Positions 44,613-53,743 of a stretch of 64,000 nucleotides of DNA are shown here, one piece after another (position 1 is the stretch's first letter; every line of letters starts with the position of its first letter). The notes beneath the pieces were generated by a model. The model saw nothing but the letters and a program-made list of their open reading frames with translations, made no database searches and was not told where the DNA came from. The stretch comes from Martinezella lusitana (GTDB taxonomy: Bacteria; Pseudomonadota; Alphaproteobacteria; Rhizobiales; Rhizobiaceae), in contig NZ_JAFEVL010000030.1 in the NCBI RefSeq assembly GCF_016901135.1, positions 62,001 to 126,000 of the forward strand. The letters are read 5' to 3'. Position numbers and translations under genes: made by a program.

Positions 44613-45580
44613 AGCGCTACCTCTTGTGCGACGCTCATTGGCGTGGTCTTTTCGGAAAGACTCACAATCACGTCCTGCAGAGCCTGTCGCTCTGCGACAA
44701 GCAGCGCCTCTGCCGCGGCTTGGGAAATCAAGCGAAAGCGGATCGCCAATCCGCTTGGCGTCTGCGCCAGCCGCGGCACGTCGACGGAGGCGACAGTCGC
44801 TATTTTCGGATAGCCGCCGGTCGTCTGGCGTTCGGCCATCAGAACGATCAGCCTGCCGGAGCTTGGGACCTGGATCGATCCGAGCGTAGTGCCGTCCGAG
44901 ACGATATCGTGACCTCGGCATGCAGCAATCGCCGGCCCATCCAGCATCTGCGCCATGCGATCGCGACTGGAGGACACGACGAATGAGCTACCGAGGAATC
45001 TGCGCCAGGTGAGCGCGTCGAAATAATCACCCTGCGGTCCCGCCACTACATTGATGGGGCGATTGGACCTGCGCCACGGCTTTGTAAGAGCAAGAAGCGG
45101 CATGGCATCCAAGGAGCCGATCGGCAAAAGATCGCCAGCCCGCAGGCAGCGTCCCTCATGGCCACCGAGGCCGGTGCGTAAATGCGTGGCGCGAGAACCC
45201 AAGATCAAGGGCGTATCGATGCCGCCGGAAAAGGCGAGGTATCCCCATACGGCCGATCGCAGGCCGCCGATATGGAGGATAGACCCGGGAAAGAGATTGT
45301 GGCTCTCCCATGGGTGCATCGCAGAGCCATCGATCCGGATATCCACGTCGCCGCCGGTAACGGCAAAACGAACCGGCTCGGCGACCTCGAACGTGCCTCC
45401 GGCACTCGCAAACTCAAGAGCTGCCATGTCCTGCGTGTTACCCACCAATGCATTGGCGATGCGAAAGGATGGCGCATCCATCGGACCGGAGCCGGAGACG
45501 CCAGCATGCAGCAATCCCTTGCGGCCGAGATCCTGAACCGTCAACATCGGCCCGGCTTGAAGAATCCGCAAATGCTTCAT
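44609..45580 (-). CDS. pxpC: 5-oxoprolinase subunit C-like (KipA/biotin-dependent-carboxyltransferase family)
   Basis: A 323-residue protein beginning MKHLRILQAGPMLTVQDLG, with the family core GSGPMDAPSFRIANALVGN and WGYLAFSGGID. PxpA, PxpB and PxpC together convert 5-oxoproline to glutamate with ATP. The three genes are together here (PxpA is divergent), which is the classical arrangement. It overlaps PxpB by 4 bases. Members of this family also act in urea-amidolyase-type enzymes, so an alternate cyclic-amide substrate cannot be excluded. Confidence 0.88.
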   Translation of the reverse strand: MKHLRILQAGPMLTVQDLGRKGLLHAGVSGSGPMDAPSFRIANALVGNTQDMAALEFASAGGTFEVAEPVRFAVTGGDVDIRIDGSAMHPWESHNLFPGSILHIGGLRSAVWGYLAFSGGIDTPLILGSRATHLRTGLGGHEGRCLRAGDLLPIGSLDAMPLLALTKPWRRSNRPINVVAGPQGDYFDALTWRRFLGSSFVVSSSRDRMAQMLDGPAIAACRGHDIVSDGTTLGSIQVPSSGRLIVLMAERQTTGGYPKIATVASVDVPRLAQTPSGLAIRFRLISQAAAEALLVAERQALQDVIVSLSEKTTPMSVAQEVAL

Positions 45581-46302
45581 CTCTCCTCCGGCTCCAGAAC
45601 AGTCTGGCCAGCGGCGACCATTGCATCGAGGTGCACCGCCTCGGCCTCACCAATGGGACGAAAGTGGATGCGATCTCCGGCCTTGAGAAGAAAAGGCGGT
45701 GTTCGATGAGGATCAAAAAGCCTGACTGGCGTGCGGCCGATAAAGCGCCAACCGCTCGGCCCCGGCACTGAATTGATGCTGGCCTGTTTGCCGCCTATAC
45801 CGATGGCACCTGCCTCGATCCGCTGGCGCGGCGCGGCCAGCCGCGGCGTATGCAAGGCGTCTGGAAGGCCGCCGAGATAGGCAAAACCGGGTGCAAAGCC
45901 GATCATGTAAACACGATATTCGGCGCTGGCGTGCAGATTGACGAGTTCGACCGTCGTCATATCCTTCATGCGAGCAAGCTCGTCGAGGTCGATCCCGACG
46001 GCGCCACCGTAGACGACGGGCACGCTGAAGCAGCGCGAGGATACATCTGTCACGGACAAAGCCTGCAGTCGCTTTTGCAGCACATCGATAAGGTTTTCCC
46101 CACGGATGATCGCCGGATCGTATATGACGCTGAGCGAACGATAGGTCGGACCCATTTCTTCGATGCCGGCGACGGGATTCCGGCTCAGATCATCGAAGAG
46201 CGCGATGACGCGCCTGTTGACTGCCTCGTCGATATGATCGGCGAGCTCGACAGACAGCATGCTGTCGCCGCAAGCATGAATGCGTGGGAACATTTCGGCC
46301 AT
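45577..46302 (-). CDS. pxpB: 5-oxoprolinase subunit B-like (KipI family)
   Basis: About 241 residues from the ATG at 46302, chosen because GGAGGGG lies about 10 bases upstream and MAEMFPRIHACGDSMLSVEL matches the family start. An alternative start is 46386. Other KipI features are GPTYRSLSVIYDP, PVVYGGAVGIDLDELAR, YMIGFAPGFAYLGGLP and PGPSGWRFIGRTPVRLFDP. First gene of the seven-gene minus-strand operon that ends with the M24 gene at 39948. Confidence 0.88.
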   Translation of the reverse strand: MAEMFPRIHACGDSMLSVELADHIDEAVNRRVIALFDDLSRNPVAGIEEMGPTYRSLSVIYDPAIIRGENLIDVLQKRLQALSVTDVSSRCFSVPVVYGGAVGIDLDELARMKDMTTVELVNLHASAEYRVYMIGFAPGFAYLGGLPDALHTPRLAAPRQRIEAGAIGIGGKQASINSVPGPSGWRFIGRTPVRLFDPHRTPPFLLKAGDRIHFRPIGEAEAVHLDAMVAAGQTVLEPEER

Positions 46303-46401
46303 TGCGCCGACACCCCTCCTTCCGTCAATCTGGCAAACCGGAAACAGAGCACTGCTCGTCAAAATCGGTGCGTTTTCCAAATTCATCGGACTTGCTATTT
46401 C

Positions 46402-46410
46402 AGTATACCA
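46402..46410. promoter_or_regulatory. GntR/FCD-type operator between pxpB and pxpA (AGTATACCA)
   Basis: The site lies in the divergent interval 46303-46522. On the minus strand it reads TTGGTATACTGA, close to the GGTATACCA palindromes at 38465 and 54980. A second partial copy (CTGTATGTC) follows 11 bases later. Confidence 0.5.
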
Positions 46411-46522
46411 ACTGTATGTCAACTACAGGCGGATGATATGAACAAAGTTCGTGCAATGCAACAGAACGGCAACGAAATACGCTGCCGTATCGGGCCGGAA
46501 TAGTCGACTGGGAGCAACCTGC

Positions 46523-47299
46523 ATGGCAACGATTGATTTGAACTGCGACATGGGAGAAGGCTTCGGCGCCTATACGATCGGCGACGACAAGGCGATGCTC
46601 GAACTGATTACGACCGCCAATATTGCCTGCGGCTTCCATGCCGGCGATCCGGTGGTCATGCGCGACACAATTCTCGCCGCCAAGGCTTCGGGTGTTTCGA
46701 TCGGCGCACATCCCTCCTTCATGGATCTTTACGGTTTCGGCCGTCGCCGCATCTCCGGCGAACGTCCCGAGGATATCGAGGCGCAGCTGATCTACCAGAT
46801 CGCGGCGATCCAGGGCATGGCGAGCGCACTCGGCTGGCCGATCAGCCACATGAAGACACATGGTTCGCTCGGCAACATGGCGGCCGAAGATCCTGTCCTG
46901 GCGGATGTCTGCGCCCGCGCCCTCAAGGCTGTTGATCCCTCTCTCGTCTTCGTCACCCTTCCTTATTCTGAGACCATGAAAGCTGCCGAAAGAGCTGGCC
47001 TGAAGATCGCATGCGAAGTCTATGCCGACCGGACCTATGACGACAACGGCATGCTGACATCCCGGCAGCGCGAAGGCGCCGTCATTCATGATCTGCAGAA
47101 AAGCCTAGACCAGGTTTTGTCCATGGTTCGTGATGGAGAGATCCCGACCATCGGTGGCCGCAAGCTGCCGGTCGAAGCGGCGACAATCTGCGTCCACGGC
47201 GATACTCCTGGCGCAGTGGCAATGGCGCGATCGCTGCGCAACGCCCTTGCCGCGGAAGGGGTTGAAGTTTCTCCCTTTGCCCGCCCGCTCGTTCCATAA
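46523..47299 (+). CDS. pxpA: 5-oxoprolinase subunit A (LamB/YcsF family)
   Basis: A 258-residue protein with the strong YcsF signature MATIDLNCDMGEGFGAYTIG at its N-terminus. ANIACGFHAGDPVVMRDT, SIGAHPSFMDLYGFGRR, MKTHGSLGNMA and CVHGDTPGAVAMARSLR supply the His and Asp residues of the active site. The ATG at 46523 follows GGGAGC. It is divergent from pxpB and pxpC, so one regulatory interval serves all three subunits. Confidence 0.92.
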   Translation: MATIDLNCDMGEGFGAYTIGDDKAMLELITTANIACGFHAGDPVVMRDTILAAKASGVSIGAHPSFMDLYGFGRRRISGERPEDIEAQLIYQIAAIQGMASALGWPISHMKTHGSLGNMAAEDPVLADVCARALKAVDPSLVFVTLPYSETMKAAERAGLKIACEVYADRTYDDNGMLTSRQREGAVIHDLQKSLDQVLSMVRDGEIPTIGGRKLPVEAATICVHGDTPGAVAMARSLRNALAAEGVEVSPFARPLVP

Positions 47300-47350
47300 G
47301 GGTTATCATCGCGAGCCGCCGAGGCTTTCATCACCTCCGCCATCAACCCC

Positions 47351-48562
47351 TTATCGACAGTAGAGTTCCACCGGCAAATCGCTGAAGACTTCCGGGGCGC
47401 CATCGGCGATGGCGAAAGTCTGCCCCACGCCGGCGACCAGGCCGGTGCTCGCATCCGGGATCATGATGTGCACGAAGAACACCATTCCCGGTGTCATGAC
47501 GAGCGGGTTACCGGAATAGATCATCGGCGGTACATCCATCCAGGTCGGCTTGAAGGTACAGCCCAGCGCATAGCCGCAAGCGGCGTAACGAGCGCCGGCA
47601 AATCAGGCATCATCAAGTACTTTGCGGTGGATATCATCCAGCGCTCCGAGCGCAACTCCCGCCCGCGCGGCATCCTTGACCTGCTCAAGCGCATCGACGG
47701 CGACCTTCATCATATCGAGCTGACGGGGATCGGGCCTTCCCGTCACCAACGTGTGCTCGATACAGACGTGATAGCGGCAGTGCGAGCCTGCGAGCTCGAC
47801 GAGAATCTGGTCTTGCGCCTCGATCAGCCGTGGCCCGCCGATCCCTCGTCCATAGAGCGCACGCGGTCCTGAATTGACCAGCGGGCCACCGGAGGGAATA
47901 TCACCCCCGCCAGAGAGCATCGCCGTGAGCGCGGCGGCGCTCAGCACGGTATCGGGGATGCCGGATCGCGTTGCTTCGATCGCGGCCTTGACGGCTGCAT
48001 CGGCCAGTCTGCCTGCAGCACGTACATGTTCGAGTTCGGCGGCAGACTTTACCAAGCGCCCCTGACGAACGATATCGGACCCATCCTCGACCGAGCAGAA
48101 GCCCGCAAGGGCGCCATCGACCAAGTGGGCATTGGCGCCTGTCAGGCCATAGGTGGCATATTCGACGCCGACCCTTTTACCCTTCAACCCCTTTTCCGCC
48201 AGGATTGACCGCAGATCCTCCGCGGGATTGGCATCCTCGGCATTCAACCAGATGCGAATGTCGTCGTATAGCGAGGCGACGGTCGCCTGGCGTAGATCCG
48301 GCGTTCGCGTGAGTAGAATCGTGGGACTGTCATCGGCTAGGATCACGCCCGCCTGAAAGAAGACATATCCAGCCGTATCGTAACTCGTCAGCCAATAATG
48401 GCTTTCCTGCGCGAAGACGACAAGTGCATCCAGGCCGCGCTCGCGCATGCGCTTGCGCGTGGCTGCAAGGCGGCGGGCAAACTCGCTTGCTTCGAATTTG
48501 AGAACCACGTCTCTGCCGCCCGGTGTGCGGGCAGAAAACTCTTGAGGCACATACATCGTCAT
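47351..48562 (-). pseudogene. M24 family gene interrupted by an in-frame TGA
   Basis: Two segments in one frame read as a single M24 creatinase-like protein of about 400 codons. The first ends at TGA (47605-47603) after DIHRKVLDDA. The frame then continues FAGARYAACGYALGCTFKPT, through MDVPPMIYSGNP, to the stop at 47351. Aligned with the intact paralogue at 53744 (GLDQGGYKRARYGATGYSVGC), the TGA falls exactly where that gene has Gly. A GGA to TGA change is therefore enough to explain it. The second catalytic Asp of M24 is Cys here (YHVCIEHT). It is the last gene of the oligopeptide ABC operon. Either a recent nonsense mutation or, less likely, readthrough. Confidence 0.8.
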
Positions 48563-48669
48563 TGTAACTCGCACATATCGATCATGGTGAAAGGGCCATT
48601 TAGAACGTTACCGACAACGACCCGAAATGGATAAATCCGCAGTGCTCGGCGTGCGACATACGCTCCACG

Positions 48670-50349
48670 TCAGCGCGCATCGGCCATCTCGTGCACAGGA
48701 ACGGCATCCATGAGGGCTTTCGTGTAGGGATGGCGCGCCTCGGATCTGGCTTCGCCACGGTCGAAGAGATCGACCAACACTCCATGTTGCATCACGGCGA
48801 TACGATGGGCAATTTGTCGGATCAGATTGAGATCGTGCGTGATGAAGAGACAGGCCGCACCGGTGTCCTTCTGCAACTTCACCAGCAATTCAGCCACCGT
48901 CGCCTGAACCGAGACATCGAGTGCGGCTGTCACCTCGTCGCAGATGACCAATGCGGGTTCGGCCGCAAATGCGCGCGCAATTGCAACGCGCTGTTTTTCA
49001 CCGCCGGACAGCTGATGCGGATAGCGCCTCGCGTAATCCGCCGGAAGGCGCACCATCTCCAACAGTTCACCGATCCGCGCGGCAATCTTCTCGCGCGGAA
49101 CAATGCCGTAGAGTTTCAGCGGCCGGGCAAGGATGCGGCCGATCGTCTGACGTGGGTTGAGTGAAGCGTCGGGATGCTGGAAGACGATCTGCACGCGGCG
49201 TCGATAGTGCCGGTCGATTTCCCGCCTCCTTGTGAGGGCCTGTCCGCCGAAATGCAGCTTACCTTCGAAATCCTGCAGGCCAGCCAGGACTTTGGCAATC
49301 GTCGACTTGCCGGAACCGCTTTCCCCGACCACCCCCAACAACTCACCGCTGCCTATGGTAAGATCGATGTCCTTCGCGCCCCAGAGCGTCGCCTCTTTCG
49401 CCTCCTCACGCTTGAGGAGGCTCTGCAGAAACGAGGGTTTGGCGTAACGAACGCCGACCTTCTCAAGCCGGATCAGATCCTGCGGATTTGCCGGGGCGTC
49501 AACGCCTATCCAGCGATCCGGATTCGGAACTGCACCAATAAGCTGACGGGTATAACCGGCTGCGGGGCGCCGAAAGACCTGGTCAACGGGTCCGCTTTCA
49601 ACAATGACGCCCTTATGGAGGACGCAAACGCGGTCCACAACACGCGACACCAAACCCAGATCGTGGGAAATATAAAGTGCAGACACCTGCGTCTCTTCAC
49701 GAAGTTGATTGAAGAGATCGAGAATCTGTCGCGCCGTCAGGATATCGAGCGCGGTGGTGGGTTCATCGAAGATGATGAGTTCGGGCTCACAGGCAAAGGC
49801 GGTCGCAATGACCACACGTTGTTTTTCACCGCCGGACGCTTCGTGGGGATAGCGGCGCAGCATCTCCTTCGGCCGCGTAATACCGGTGCGAGCCAGTGCC
49901 GCCTCGGCCTCCCGCCAGGCTTGCGCTTTCGTCAGACCCTGATGACGCATCAGCACTTCGGCGACCTGCTCGCCGAGACGAATGGTCGGATTGAGCGATG
50001 TCGAGGGATCCTGAAACACCATCGACATCCGGCTGCCACGGATATCAGCCATCTGCCACGACGTATAATCCAGGAGTTCCTCTCCGGCCAGCCGGATGGC
50101 ACCACCCGTCTCAACGGCGTTCGACGGCAGGTAGCGCATGACCGACCAAGCCATGGACGATTTGCCGGAACCAGATTCGCCGACAAGACCAACAGTTTCA
50201 CCTTTCTCGATCTTCAAGTCTACGTTCTTGAGTGCATTCACCAAGCCTTCGGACGTCTTGTAGGAAAGCGAATAGTCGAGGATTGCGAGTGCCGGCTTCG
50301 GCTTGCCGGAAGCTATCTCCTCTGCGATGGGGGCCGGTGCCGTCATCAA
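48670..50349 (-). CDS. Oligopeptide ABC transporter ATPase, fused DppD-DppF type
   Basis: A 559-residue protein carrying two complete ATPase halves. The first has GLVGESGSGKSSMAWSVM, ASGGEKQRVVIATAFA and Walker B LIIFDEPTTALDI. The second has GVVGESGSGKSTIAKVLAG, LSGGEKQRVAIARAFA and LVICDEVTAALDV. In many oligopeptide systems these are two genes; here they are fused. It overlaps the second permease by 4 bases and serves the importer whose binding protein is at 52112. Confidence 0.93.
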   Translation of the reverse strand: MMTAPAPIAEEIASGKPKPALAILDYSLSYKTSEGLVNALKNVDLKIEKGETVGLVGESGSGKSSMAWSVMRYLPSNAVETGGAIRLAGEELLDYTSWQMADIRGSRMSMVFQDPSTSLNPTIRLGEQVAEVLMRHQGLTKAQAWREAEAALARTGITRPKEMLRRYPHEASGGEKQRVVIATAFACEPELIIFDEPTTALDILTARQILDLFNQLREETQVSALYISHDLGLVSRVVDRVCVLHKGVIVESGPVDQVFRRPAAGYTRQLIGAVPNPDRWIGVDAPANPQDLIRLEKVGVRYAKPSFLQSLLKREEAKEATLWGAKDIDLTIGSGELLGVVGESGSGKSTIAKVLAGLQDFEGKLHFGGQALTRRREIDRHYRRRVQIVFQHPDASLNPRQTIGRILARPLKLYGIVPREKIAARIGELLEMVRLPADYARRYPHQLSGGEKQRVAIARAFAAEPALVICDEVTAALDVSVQATVAELLVKLQKDTGAACLFITHDLNLIRQIAHRIAVMQHGVLVDLFDRGEARSEARHPYTKALMDAVPVHEMADAR

Positions 50350-51164
50350 TGGCTCCTCCTGGGGTCGAGGCTATCTCGAAGGGCGTCGCCGAACAGGTTA
50401 AAGCCGAGCGCAACAAGGGCGATTGAGAGGCCGGGAACAGCGACGCACCAGGGATTGCGGAACATGAACTGACGTGCCTCAGCGACCATTAGGCCCCATT
50501 CCGCGCTCGGTGGCTGCGCGCCAAGGCCGAGAAAGCCGAGCGTCGCGCCGATCATGATCGCGAAGGAAACGCGGATCGTGGCTTCCACCACGATGGGACT
50601 CAATGCGTTCGGCAGGACTTCGCAGCATACGATGTAAATGGCAGGCTCTCCCCGCGCGACGGCGGCGCGAACATAATCACGGGTGCGAACGGAGAGGACG
50701 GCGCTGCGTGAAATACGAGCCATACCTGGCGCGAATGCCACCGCCACCGCCAGCATTGCATGCCCCATACCGCCGCCCAGCGTCGTGACGATCAGCAGGG
50801 TGAACAGAAGGTCCGGGACAGCAAGCAAACCATCCAGAATGCGCATGATCGTGCTGTCGATCCAGCCGCCGAAGACGCCTGCCACAACACCGATGACCGC
50901 ACCTATGCCAACCCCGAGAACCGTTGCGCCGACACCGAAAGCAACCGTCGCGGGCGCGCCATTGAGGACGCGTGACAAGAGATCACGTCCGAACTGATCC
51001 GTTCCGAGCCAATGCGCCATTGAGGGTCCTTGCAGGCGAGCGACAGGATCGAAGACCTGCGGATCGTAGGGCGCCAGCCAAGGGCCTAGCAACGCGACGA
51101 GGCAGGTGAAGAGAAGCAACAGTGTCCCGACAGCGGCAGTGGGGGAAGACATGAAGCTACGCAT
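50346..51164 (-). CDS. Oligopeptide ABC transporter permease, DppC type
   Basis: A 272-residue permease with the usual N-terminal region (YDPQVFDPVARLQGPSMAHW then LGTDQFGRDLLSRVLNGA) and the docking loop VRTRDYVRAAVARGEPAIYIV. The length and core fit DppC/OppC. It overlaps DppB by 8 bases and the ATPase by 4 bases. Confidence 0.92.
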   Translation of the reverse strand: MRSFMSSPTAAVGTLLLLFTCLVALLGPWLAPYDPQVFDPVARLQGPSMAHWLGTDQFGRDLLSRVLNGAPATVAFGVGATVLGVGIGAVIGVVAGVFGGWIDSTIMRILDGLLAVPDLLFTLLIVTTLGGGMGHAMLAVAVAFAPGMARISRSAVLSVRTRDYVRAAVARGEPAIYIVCCEVLPNALSPIVVEATIRVSFAIMIGATLGFLGLGAQPPSAEWGLMVAEARQFMFRNPWCVAVPGLSIALVALGFNLFGDALRDSLDPRRSH

Positions 51165-52134
51165 AGCGCACCCTCGGATCGAGCAAGGCTATGACGATGT
51201 CGGCGAGCAGGTTGGATAGGGCATACACCGTTGCTAACAACAGGGTGACAGCCTGGATCACCGGCAGGTCGCGGTTCTCTAGCGCGTAGATCAATAGCCG
51301 GCCAAGGCCGGGCCAGGCGAAGATCTCCTCAACCACAACGATGCCGCCGAGCAGGTAGCCAATGTCGAGCGAAATGACGGCGATTGCAGGCGCGAGCGAG
51401 TTTGGCAAAGCATGGCGCCGGATAACGCGCCGCTCACGCAATCCTTTTAGCCGCGCCGCGCGGATATAGTCGGACGACAATACCTCGGACATTTCCGAAC
51501 GCACCTGCCGCGCAACATGCGCCAAGAGGACAAGGCCGAGTGTGGCCGCCGGAAGAACCACGTGGGCGGCAAAACCCGCAAGGTCCTCCCAGGGGGCAAC
51601 GAAGCCCCCTGCCGGAAAAGGGCCTGTGCGCGGCGCAGCCAGGAAAACGAGCAACAAAGTCCCAGTCACGAATTCGGGCAGCGCTGTGCCCAGATAGCTG
51701 AACAGGCTGAGTGCAAGATCGATGATCGTGCCACGCTTGATTGCTGCCAATGCACCCAAGGGAATTGCTGTGATGGTGACCGCGACAAGCGCGGTCACCG
51801 CCAGCAGCGCGGAATTCAGCAATGCCCCGCCGACAAGCTGTGTCACCGGCACAGACAGCCTGAGAGATGTGCCGAAATCGCCATGAAGGACGCCTGTGAC
51901 CCAGCCCAGATATTGCATGTACCAGGGTTGATCGAGCCGCAACTGCCGCTCCAGAGCGGCAATGGCGTCCGGAGTGGCATATTCGCCCAGAATCATAATC
52001 GCCGCGTTGCCCGGCAAAATCGTGGTGATTGCGAAAACCGCGAAAGTGACGATTACCAGCACCAAGGCAACGGCGATCAAGCGCCGGATCAGATAGCCCC
52101 AGCTCATGACATCAAGCCTTATCGAGCCATACAT
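51157..52134 (-). CDS. Oligopeptide ABC transporter permease, DppB type
   Basis: A 325-residue permease. The first membrane segment is YLIRRLIAVALVLVIVTF, followed by the large periplasmic loop with LRLDQPWYMQYLGWVTGVLHGDFG typical of DppB. SSDYIRAARLKGLRERRVIRRHALP is the docking region. It overlaps the binding-protein gene by 23 bases and DppC by 8 bases, so translation is probably coupled. Confidence 0.92.
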   Translation of the reverse strand: MYGSIRLDVMSWGYLIRRLIAVALVLVIVTFAVFAITTILPGNAAIMILGEYATPDAIAALERQLRLDQPWYMQYLGWVTGVLHGDFGTSLRLSVPVTQLVGGALLNSALLAVTALVAVTITAIPLGALAAIKRGTIIDLALSLFSYLGTALPEFVTGTLLLVFLAAPRTGPFPAGGFVAPWEDLAGFAAHVVLPAATLGLVLLAHVARQVRSEMSEVLSSDYIRAARLKGLRERRVIRRHALPNSLAPAIAVISLDIGYLLGGIVVVEEIFAWPGLGRLLIYALENRDLPVIQAVTLLLATVYALSNLLADIVIALLDPRVRYA

Positions 52135-53659
52135 TCTCAGCGTAGAAGTAGCGTGAGAGGGGCGCGATCGTCCAATCTCCCACGCCCTTGCCGTTTGCGG
52201 TCAGGATGTCCTCGAAGATCGGAACGATATAGGGGGTCTCCGCCAACATCAGTTCCTGCGCCTGGGCGTAGAGTTCACCACGCTTGGCCGGGTCGAGCGT
52301 TTCGCGCGCGTCGGCAACAAGCTTGTCGAATTTGACGTTCTTCCACGCAGTATCTTCGTAGGATGCATTGGACGTCAGCAACAGGTTGAAGGCAGCATCC
52401 TCCGTCGCCTGCATGCCCCAATAACCCATGTAGAAGTTGCCCTTCATCCAGACATTGGCGAGATAGGTGTCATGGGGCATGACCTCGACTTCGATATCGA
52501 AGCCCGCAGGCAGCGCCATCTGTTTGACCGCAATCGCCACCTGAGTGCGTATCGCCGGACGATTGGAAGCGATGAGTTTGATCTTGATGCCGTCCGGATA
52601 ACCTGCCTCCACCAGCATCTTCTTTGCAGCCGCAGGATCGTAGGCGATCTCCGGGGTCTTGATTGCGTACTGATATTCGGGCGAGAGCAGATTGTCGTAA
52701 GCTGGGCGTCCCAAGCCCTCAAGTACGATGTCGACAAGCGTCGGCCGATCGATAGCCATAGCGAGCGCCTTACGCACGCGCACGTCGTTGAACGGCTTCT
52801 GGTCCTGGCGCATGGTGATGTTGACAAAGCGACCGGAGGGAATGCGTTGCGCCTTGATGCCGGCCGACTGGGAAATACGTTCGAAATCCGCCTGCTGGAC
52901 GGTCAGCATTACGTCGGTACTGCCGGAAAGGAGATTGGCGCTTTCGGCCGCAAGATCCGGGAAAAGCTGCATCTCGATTGCATCGAGATAGGGTTTTCCC
53001 TTGATGAAATAATTCTCGTTCTTGACGAGGCGCACCATGCGCTCGCTGTCATAGGTCGCAAGCTTGAATGGCCCTGTACCATTGGCGGTCGTTTCCAGCT
53101 TTTCGCGAGGACCTGACAGTGTCGCTTTCGAGAGAATGCGGGCATTCGCATGCGCCGTTGAGATCGGCAGATCGGCGAACGGGCTCTTCAGCGTAAACCG
53201 TACTGTCGTCGGATCGACAGCTTCGATCTGGTCGATCATGTTGAGCACCGAGCGGGCGGCGGCCGGTATATTCGGGTCAAGGATCGTCTTGAAGGTGGCC
53301 ACGACATCTTCGGCCGTACAAGGAGATCCGTCATGGAAGGTGACGCCCTTGCGGAGATAGAAGCTGAAGCTTTTCGCGTCCGCGCTACCCTCCCAGCGCT
53401 CTGCGAGGTCCGCCATGGGCTTATTGTCTGGCCCCATACGGGTCAGCCCCGAATACAACATATCCGCCACAGGATATTCCGCTGGACCCGACAGGTTCAA
53501 AACGTTCAGCGTCGCGATACGGGTGGAGTGGCTTATCTTCAGGGTGCCACCGGACTTCGGGGTCGCGGCCATGGCGCTCGACATATCGATGCCTGGCAGG
53601 AGTGCCGTCATGGCCAGTCCCTTCACCACCGCACGACGGGAAATCATGAAATTCGTCAT
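52112..53659 (-). CDS. Oligopeptide/dipeptide-type ABC substrate-binding protein (SBP family 5)
   Basis: A 515-residue exported protein. The N-terminus FMISRRAVVKGLAMTALLPG is twin-Arg-like, with cleavage near SAMAATP. Family-5 features are GGTLKISHSTRIATLNVLNL, FSFYLRKGVTFHDGSPCTAEDVVATF and PFNDVRVRKALAMAIDRPTL. Known ligands of the family include peptides, nickel-chelates and other small amides. The operon context (M24 proteins on either side of the transporter genes) suggests a peptide-like or creatinine-like compound. Confidence 0.9.
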   Translation of the reverse strand: MTNFMISRRAVVKGLAMTALLPGIDMSSAMAATPKSGGTLKISHSTRIATLNVLNLSGPAEYPVADMLYSGLTRMGPDNKPMADLAERWEGSADAKSFSFYLRKGVTFHDGSPCTAEDVVATFKTILDPNIPAAARSVLNMIDQIEAVDPTTVRFTLKSPFADLPISTAHANARILSKATLSGPREKLETTANGTGPFKLATYDSERMVRLVKNENYFIKGKPYLDAIEMQLFPDLAAESANLLSGSTDVMLTVQQADFERISQSAGIKAQRIPSGRFVNITMRQDQKPFNDVRVRKALAMAIDRPTLVDIVLEGLGRPAYDNLLSPEYQYAIKTPEIAYDPAAAKKMLVEAGYPDGIKIKLIASNRPAIRTQVAIAVKQMALPAGFDIEVEVMPHDTYLANVWMKGNFYMGYWGMQATEDAAFNLLLTSNASYEDTAWKNVKFDKLVADARETLDPAKRGELYAQAQELMLAETPYIVPIFEDILTANGKGVGDWTIAPLSRYFYAENVWLDKA

Positions 53660-53743
53660 TTCGCCCTCTTGAAAGTTGGTTGGTATTCGGCTCGAGCGGT
53701 GGTTTTCTTGTTATGATCGCCCGTTGCCAATGCGCCTTAAGGA

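Noticed and set aside
47300..47350. A possible terminator between pxpA and the interrupted M24 gene (TAAGGGTT and AACCCCTTA)
   Set aside because: Arms are 8-9 bases with a mismatch and the loop is about 30 bases or more, without a T-run; too weak to call.
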